Assembly (NCBI GenBank): GCA_016711805.1 | Contig: JADJSH010000011.1 | Location: 62,001-126,000, forward strand | Reading direction: 5' to 3' | DNA from: Bacteroidota bacterium | GTDB taxonomy: Bacteria; Bacteroidota; Bacteroidia; B-17B0; Aurantibacillaceae | DNA length: 64,000 bases | Shown here: positions 58,938-64,000 of the stretch, one piece after another | Layout: every line of letters begins with the position of its first letter | Numbering within the stretch: the stretch's first letter is position 1 | The notes under the pieces: model-generated | The model's input: only the letters and a program-made list of their open reading frames with translations | The model's database searches: none | Told to the model about the DNA's origin: nothing | Program-made: the position numbers and the translations under genes

Positions 58938-60398
58938 TTAGTTATTAAATATTTCTTTTACAATTTCAAAATCATCAAATGGGTGCTTTACACCATTTAT
59001 TTCTTGGTACTTCTCATGTCCTTTTCCAGCTATCAAAATAATGTCACCTTCTTTTGCAAATGCAACGGCAGTTCTGATGGCTTCTTTTCTATCGCTAATA
59101 CGTAATGTTTTTTTTGCATCAACTGGATTAATTCCCGCTTGCATTTGGTTTAAAATATCTTCTGGATTTTCGCTACGAGGATTGTCACTCGTTAAAATTA
59201 CTTTATTGCTATACTCGCAAGCTATTTGAGCCATAATCGGACGCTTTGCAGCATCTCTATCTCCACCACAACCTGCAAGGGTAATCACTTGCTCGTTACC
59301 AGTTCTAATGTCTTTTATCGTTTCTAAAACATTTTTTAAAGCATCAGGTGTATGTGCATAATCAACTATTGCTACAATGCCCGTTTTAGATTTAATGTAT
59401 TGAAAACGCCCTTCTACTGAATTTAAATTACTAAGCGTTGTTAATACTTGTACTCTATCTTGTTTCAATAATTGAGAAATAGCATACACTACCAAAACGT
59501 TATAGGCATTAAATGAACCAATTAGTTTTACCCACACTTCTTGATTGTCGATGCTTAGTAGCAAACCATTCAAATGATTTTCTACCACTCTACATTTAAA
59601 GTCTGCAATAGATTTTAAACCGTATGAATATTTTTTGGCTTTGGTATTTTGTAACATTACCATGCCGTTTCTATCGTCCTTATTAGTTAACGCAAAAGCA
59701 TCGTCTTGTAAATTATCAAAGAATAATTTTTTTGCTCGAATGTATTCTTCAAATGTTTTGTGATAATCTAAATGATCGTGTGTAATATTTGAGAAAGCTG
59801 CACCTGTAAATTTTAAACCTGTAATACGATGTTGTACAATAGCGTGAGAACTCACTTCCATAAAGGCATACTGACAACCAGCTTCTACCATTTTTGATAA
59901 TAGTTCATTTAAAGCTAATGCATCTGGAGTTGTATGAGTAGATGGAATAACAGTCGTATTGATTTTATTTTCTACAGTAGATAATAAACCAACGTTGTAT
60001 CCTAAGCCCCTAAATAAATTAAATAATAAAGTAACCGTCGTTGTTTTTCCGTTTGTTCCAGTAATACCAACTAACTTTAATTTCTCAGAAGGATTGTCGT
60101 AAAAATTGCAAGCAATGTAACCCAAGGAAGCTGAAGAATCTAAAACCTTTACATAGGTTACATTTTCTTTTAGAGTCTCTGGTAAGTCTTCGCAAACAAT
60201 AGCTACTGCACCGCTTTCAATAGCTAGTTCAATATAATGATGTCCATCAGAAGCTGTTCCTCTGGTAGCAATAAACAAAGAATCCTTTTTTACTTTACGA
60301 GAATCAAAAGTCACAGACGAAATTGCCACATTAGTAGAACCAATGATTTCCTCTAGTCGTGTTTTGTATAATATGTCGCTTAATAATTTCAATTTCAC
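58938..60398 (-). CDS. murE: UDP-MurNAc-tripeptide synthetase
   Basis: 486 residues. ATP loop GTNGKTTT at 114-121, TTPDALALNELLSKM and EVSSHAIVQHR in the central domain, and DYAHTPDALKNVL. The third-domain motif LTSDNPRSENPEDIL contains DNPR, the signature for meso-diaminopimelate rather than L-lysine, as expected for a Gram-negative wall. One base separates its start from the ftsI stop. Confidence 0.97.
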   Translation of the reverse strand: MKLKLLSDILYKTRLEEIIGSTNVAISSVTFDSRKVKKDSLFIATRGTASDGHHYIELAIESGAVAIVCEDLPETLKENVTYVKVLDSSASLGYIACNFYDNPSEKLKLVGITGTNGKTTTVTLLFNLFRGLGYNVGLLSTVENKINTTVIPSTHTTPDALALNELLSKMVEAGCQYAFMEVSSHAIVQHRITGLKFTGAAFSNITHDHLDYHKTFEEYIRAKKLFFDNLQDDAFALTNKDDRNGMVMLQNTKAKKYSYGLKSIADFKCRVVENHLNGLLLSIDNQEVWVKLIGSFNAYNVLVVYAISQLLKQDRVQVLTTLSNLNSVEGRFQYIKSKTGIVAIVDYAHTPDALKNVLETIKDIRTGNEQVITLAGCGGDRDAAKRPIMAQIACEYSNKVILTSDNPRSENPEDILNQMQAGINPVDAKKTLRISDRKEAIRTAVAFAKEGDIILIAGKGHEKYQEINGVKHPFDDFEIVKEIFNN

Positions 60399-60399
60399 T

Positions 60400-62535
60400 T
60401 TAGCTAAGTATCAATGTTATTTTATCTCCTTTATTAAATTTTTGCCCTGCTTCAATCGATTGTTTTTTAACAGAACCCATGCCGTAAAGTTTTACGTGGA
60501 AGCCTGAATTTTCTAATAAAAACAAAGCGTCTTTAGCAGATAAGCCGTTTAAGTTGGGAACGATTCCCTTTTTTAATTGACTTTCTAAATTGTTTGATTG
60601 TAAGGAAATACGTGTTGAGTCTGTCGAATTTCTTGATACATAGCTATTTTCAGTAGCATTTGATTTAGTAGGTAATTTCAGTGCTTTTGAAGCAATTACC
60701 ATTTCGTCATTTTGAGTTTTGATAGAGCCTGGAGCTTTGGTTAATAAATTTTGTTTATTGTTTATTGGTTCTAAAAAATCAACACTACTTGAATATACTT
60801 TTTCCGCAATTTCTTTAAATACTGGACCAGCTACTAAACCACCATAATAAATACCATTACTTGGCGAATTAATAATAACGATGCAAGTGTACAATGGTTT
60901 GTCCGCAGGAAAATAACCAACGAATGATGCTTGGTAGTCACGATTACCAACTTCACCATAACCTTTTTTTCCCGCTTTAGCAATTTGTGCCGTGCCTGTT
61001 TTTCCGCCTACTTTAAATGCGGTTATTTTTAGTCCTTTGCCTGTTCCATTTTGTACAACCCCTTCCAGCATTTGTTTTGCTTTTTTAACAGTTGATTTTT
61101 TCACCATCTGTTCTGCAATTACTTCTGTCGTAAATGTTTTTACTGTTTTTCCATTGCGTTGAATTTCTTTTTCAAAACGAGGTTTTACCATTTTGCCATC
61201 GTTAGCAATGGTATTATATAATGTTAGTGTTTGTAATGGTGTGATTAATGATTCGTAACCATAACTCATTTGGGCTAATGTAATTCCCGACCAGTCTTTG
61301 CTCTTGGTTTCTTTAATTAAAGGATGTGCTTCTCCTGGAATGGATAACCCCAATTTTTCATTTAAATGAAACGACTTTAGTTTATCAATATATTGTTGCG
61401 GATTTTTTGAATAATATTTTACAATCGTTTTAGCAGCAGCTACGTTTGATGATACTTCAAAGGCTCTTTGTAATGTTAATACTGGCGACTCTGGTGGATC
61501 GTGATCTTTAATTGTTTTATTATAGTAAGTTACTTCACCGTTACCAACTTGGATTTTCTCATCTAAATTAACGTCATAGTCATCCATGACTGCTAAGTAG
61601 GATGCTAACTTAAATGTTGAGCCTGGCTCCGTAGCATAGCCAACTGCGTAGTTTAAATCTTCTGAGTATGAGTAGCTACTTGTATCCTTTCCGCTTCGAG
61701 TTAAATTTGCAATGGCTTTAATCTCACCTGTTTTTACTTCCATTAAGATAGCACAGCCATGAGAAGCGTTATTCTTTAGTAATGTTTTTAATAAGGCATT
61801 TTCTGCAACATCTTGTATATTAATATCCAATGTAGTATATAAATCACTTCCGTCTTTTGGTTCTACTTCATTCTCATCATTAATAGGACGCCAAACACCG
61901 CCAGCAATTTTTTGCATTAAGCGTTGTCCGCTAATACCCATCAATAAAGTATCATAAGCACCTTCTAATCCAACTGGTTTTACGCCAGCCCTCGACATTC
62001 CAATGGTACGAGCTGCTAACATTTTAAATGGACGCTCACGCTTGTTGGTTTGAAGAGTTACTAAGCCCCCACGTTTTCCTTTTTTGAAAATGGGAAATGT
62101 TTTTAAAACCTGTAAATCTTTATAAGGTACATTACGTTTAATTACTACATAACGGTCGCCACTTTTACGTGCTTTACGCAATAATTTTGTGTATTGTTTC
62201 GCTGATTTATCTTTAAATAAATCGGAGAGCATAAATCCTAGGGAGTCAATTTTTTCTTCAAATAATTTTTTGTCAATAGATGGTGCATTAATATCTACTG
62301 CTATTTCATAATAGGGTAAAGAAGTCGCTAGTAAATTTCCATTGATATCGAAAATATTTCCACGTACGGCTTCAATTTCATGCACTTGTGTGTTAAAAGC
62401 TTCTGCTTTAGCTTTCCACATAGCGCCCTCTTTAAATTGGATGATACACATTTTATAGAAAATAGCCAGAGAGAATACACATAAAAATATGTACACGAGG
62501 TAAGTTCTTGATAATATGTCTTTCTTGTTTTCCAT
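60400..62535 (-). CDS. ftsI: Septal penicillin-binding protein FtsI with PASTA domain
   Basis: 711 residues. Short cytoplasmic tail, one membrane helix (about 10-32), and a dimerisation domain with VRGNIFDINGNLLA and VGLEGAYDTLLMG. The transpeptidase domain has nucleophile Ser306 in STFK (306-309), SSN (362-364) and KTGT (512-515). A single PASTA domain follows at about 645-711 (VPNLNGLSAKDALFLLENSG). It cross-links septal peptidoglycan together with FtsW. The C-terminal PASTA domain is usual in Bacteroidota and Gram-positives but absent in E. coli FtsI. Confidence 0.96.
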   Translation of the reverse strand: MENKKDILSRTYLVYIFLCVFSLAIFYKMCIIQFKEGAMWKAKAEAFNTQVHEIEAVRGNIFDINGNLLATSLPYYEIAVDINAPSIDKKLFEEKIDSLGFMLSDLFKDKSAKQYTKLLRKARKSGDRYVVIKRNVPYKDLQVLKTFPIFKKGKRGGLVTLQTNKRERPFKMLAARTIGMSRAGVKPVGLEGAYDTLLMGISGQRLMQKIAGGVWRPINDENEVEPKDGSDLYTTLDINIQDVAENALLKTLLKNNASHGCAILMEVKTGEIKAIANLTRSGKDTSSYSYSEDLNYAVGYATEPGSTFKLASYLAVMDDYDVNLDEKIQVGNGEVTYYNKTIKDHDPPESPVLTLQRAFEVSSNVAAAKTIVKYYSKNPQQYIDKLKSFHLNEKLGLSIPGEAHPLIKETKSKDWSGITLAQMSYGYESLITPLQTLTLYNTIANDGKMVKPRFEKEIQRNGKTVKTFTTEVIAEQMVKKSTVKKAKQMLEGVVQNGTGKGLKITAFKVGGKTGTAQIAKAGKKGYGEVGNRDYQASFVGYFPADKPLYTCIVIINSPSNGIYYGGLVAGPVFKEIAEKVYSSSVDFLEPINNKQNLLTKAPGSIKTQNDEMVIASKALKLPTKSNATENSYVSRNSTDSTRISLQSNNLESQLKKGIVPNLNGLSAKDALFLLENSGFHVKLYGMGSVKKQSIEAGQKFNKGDKITLILS

Positions 62536-62575
62536 TTATTTCCCGCAGATTTCGCAGATCATGCGGATTTTTTAT

Positions 62576-63028
62576 TTAGTTGTTGTTCACTACTGTCTTC
62601 ACGCTATCTATTTCAATTTTCATCGGACCATCCACGGGTTCTTTTAATCCTAATGGTTCCACTGCTTTTGCGACTTCACTTTGTTTACTCACAAACATTA
62701 AATCCGATTTGGATGAAATGTATTCGGTGCGCAATTCTTTTATTTGATTACTAATTTTATTTACCTCTCTAATTTTATCATCAGCATAGTAACCGTTAGC
62801 GATGTATAAAATAGCAATCAGTCCCAAAAACAAAATGAAGGGCACATGTTGCGTTGCCCTATCATCACTTAAAAATGAACCGCCAAAAATTTTAGAGAGA
62901 CCTTTTGCCAAAACCCCTTTTTTACCAGGTTTAGAAGGTTTCGCAGCAACCTGAGGCTCTTCTTGCTCCACAAGTTCTTCTAGCTCTTCTAGTTCTTCGG
63001 TTTTGTTTTCTCTAAATTTATTTGCCAC
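62576..63028 (-). CDS. FtsL-like division protein
   Basis: 150 residues. Acidic N-terminus (EELEELEELVEQEEP), a basic linker, one membrane helix (about 62-82, VPFILFLGLIAILYIANGYYA) and a short coiled coil (KIREVNKISNQIKELRTEY). Size, topology and position between rsmH and ftsI identify the Bacteroidota FtsL-like protein. FtsL forms the FtsQLB complex that activates FtsW-FtsI. The cytoplasmic part is longer than in E. coli FtsL. The gene symbol is left blank because sequence similarity is very weak. Confidence 0.82.
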   Translation of the reverse strand: MANKFRENKTEELEELEELVEQEEPQVAAKPSKPGKKGVLAKGLSKIFGGSFLSDDRATQHVPFILFLGLIAILYIANGYYADDKIREVNKISNQIKELRTEYISSKSDLMFVSKQSEVAKAVEPLGLKEPVDGPMKIEIDSVKTVVNNN

Positions 63029-63036
63029 TTTTTTAA

Positions 63037-63948
63037 TTAAATTTTTGCTGCTATTCTCAACTTCGCACTTCTTGCTCTCGAATTTGTTTCAATCTCTTTT
63101 GCATCTGGCACAATTGGCTTTGATGTTAAAGACTTGAAGTATTTGGTGATTTTTCCAAACACTATATCTTTCTCTTCTATCCCCTCTATGTTTCCTGATC
63201 TTATTAAATTCTTTACCAACCTATCTTCTAAACTATGGTAGCTCATTACTACCAATCGCGCATTTGGTTTTAAAAGATTGACACATTGTGTTAAGCATTC
63301 TTTTAAAGCTTCCATTTCTTGGTTTACTTCAATACGAATAGCTTGGTACACTTTTGCTAAATATTTTCCTTCTTCAAACTTTGGCGTACATGGTTTTATT
63401 ACTTCTTTAAACTGAGCAGTTGTTTCAATGCTGCCATTTGTTCTAGCTTCAAAAATGATGTTAGCTAATCTGAATGCATTATCCACTTCCCCATATTCTC
63501 TAAACATGGCTGTTAGTTTTTTTACATCGTATGTATTTAATACTTTCTTAGCCGTTAAATCAGATTTTTGATTCATACGCATATCTAAGTCAGCATCAAA
63601 ACGAGTAGAAAAACCACGTTCACCTTTATCAAATTGATGTGATGAAACGCCTAAGTCTCCTAGTATTCCGTCAACCTGTGTAATTCCGTATAGTTTCAGG
63701 TAATTTGAGATGTATCTGAAATTGTGAGGAATGAATGTTAGGCGTTTATCATTAGGAATATTTGCTTTTGCATCTTCATCTTGATCAAACGAAAATAATT
63801 TTCCTTTTGCCGACAGATGCTTTAATATTTCTTTTGAATGTCCTCCTCCACCAAAGGTTAAGTCAACATACACGCCGTCAGGGTTTATCTCGAGGCCATC
63901 TATGCAAGGTTGTAAAAGAACGGGGATGTGATAAGGAAGATTACTCAT
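63037..63948 (-). CDS. rsmH: 16S rRNA m4C1402 methyltransferase RsmH
   Basis: 303 residues from the ATG at 63948 (MSNLPYHIPVLLQPCIDGL). A longer frame begins at 63960 with MMVMM, but the inner ATG gives the family's usual start. SAM-binding motif DLTFGGGGHSKEIL, then DGILGDLGVSSHQFD, RGFSTRFDADLDMRM, YHSLEDRLVKN and NSRARSAKLRIA. It methylates N4 of C1402 in 16S rRNA. The start overlaps the end of mraZ by eight bases. Confidence 0.96.
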   Translation of the reverse strand: MSNLPYHIPVLLQPCIDGLEINPDGVYVDLTFGGGGHSKEILKHLSAKGKLFSFDQDEDAKANIPNDKRLTFIPHNFRYISNYLKLYGITQVDGILGDLGVSSHQFDKGERGFSTRFDADLDMRMNQKSDLTAKKVLNTYDVKKLTAMFREYGEVDNAFRLANIIFEARTNGSIETTAQFKEVIKPCTPKFEEGKYLAKVYQAIRIEVNQEMEALKECLTQCVNLLKPNARLVVMSYHSLEDRLVKNLIRSGNIEGIEEKDIVFGKITKYFKSLTSKPIVPDAKEIETNSRARSAKLRIAAKI

Positions 63949-64000
63949 CATCACCATCATTAAAATTTAAATTCCCCAACACATCTTCTGCTAATTTTTC
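63941..64000 (-). CDS. mraZ: 3' end of the mraZ regulator gene
   Basis: The window edge cuts this gene. The visible last 19 codons on the minus strand read EKLAEDVLGNLNFNDGDDE followed by TAA. AEDVLG is the typical MraZ C-terminal helix and the position directly before rsmH is the standard one. MraZ is a DNA-binding regulator of the dcw operon. Confidence 0.8.
   Translation of the reverse strand, partial: EKLAEDVLGNLNFNDGDDE

Noticed and set aside
1..64000. CRISPR arrays, tRNA or rRNA genes, transposases
   Set aside because: No regularly spaced direct repeats, no cloverleaf or rRNA-like stretch and no transposase-like protein were seen by eye; a tRNA or Rfam scan would be decisive.

Overview
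The window looks like a chromosomal segment of a low-GC Bacteroidota bacterium. The evidence is type IX secretion (T9SS) C-terminal sorting domains on several exported proteins, Bacteroidota-only families (DUF2480, IPExxxVDY-like, DHCW cupin, HU/SPOR protein, bacillithiol-linked YtxJ), a short RpoD-type sigma factor, and TAnnTTTG promoter elements in front of many genes. MurE carries the DNPR motif expected for meso-diaminopimelate peptidoglycan. I cannot place it below phylum or class from sequence alone. I saw no tRNA, rRNA, CRISPR array, transposase, prophage or plasmid genes.

Layout. 0-5.7 kb: the 3' end of a T9SS adhesin, YbaB, an rRNA m5C methyltransferase, RecX and a secreted GH18 chitinase. 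5.9-13 kb: housekeeping genes (hemW, ung, ytxJ, an OsmC-family gene, lipA) mixed with small lipoprotein and membrane genes. 13-15.3 kb: a three-gene RimK unit (retropepsin-like protease, RimK-type ATP-grasp ligase, AstE/AspA-type deacylase). 15.5-26 kb: exported and surface proteins, nearly all interrupted by single-base frameshifts. 26-38 kb: intact housekeeping genes (MIP18-type protein, aroA, fabI, an LtaS-like membrane sulfatase, recN, rpoD, rpe, Fe/Mn superoxide dismutase). 38-48 kb: accessory genes, including tandem paralogues, a cupin, a sulfurtransferase, a zinc-ribbon CPBP protease pair, an orphan barstar and an unknown protein with a possible nuclease motif. 48-64 kb: the division and cell-wall (dcw) cluster on the minus strand, in transcription order mraZ(3' end)-rsmH-ftsL-ftsI-murE-mraY-murD-murD'-ftsW-murG-murC-ftsQ-ftsA-ftsZ.

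How the genes work together. The dcw block makes lipid II (MurC, MurD, MurE, MraY, MurG), polymerises and cross-links it at the septum (FtsW, FtsI), and provides the divisome scaffold (FtsZ, FtsA, FtsQ, FtsL). murF, murB and ddl are not in this window.

Most notable. (1) A separate, diverged copy of only the MurD C-terminal (D-Glu-binding) domain starts one base after murD. (2) Frameshifts are concentrated at 17.7-25.9 kb, with isolated ones at about 43.9 and 55.9 kb. They fall mostly in A/T runs and restore long homologous frames when corrected, which looks more like sequencing indels than decay. (3) A T9SS cargo protein combines NTFxG beta-helix-like repeats with a tail-fibre-type S74 chaperone domain. 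(4) Several TAnnTTTG elements lie only 3-8 bases before start codons, suggesting leaderless mRNAs. (5) At least six different intergenic inverted-repeat types are present.
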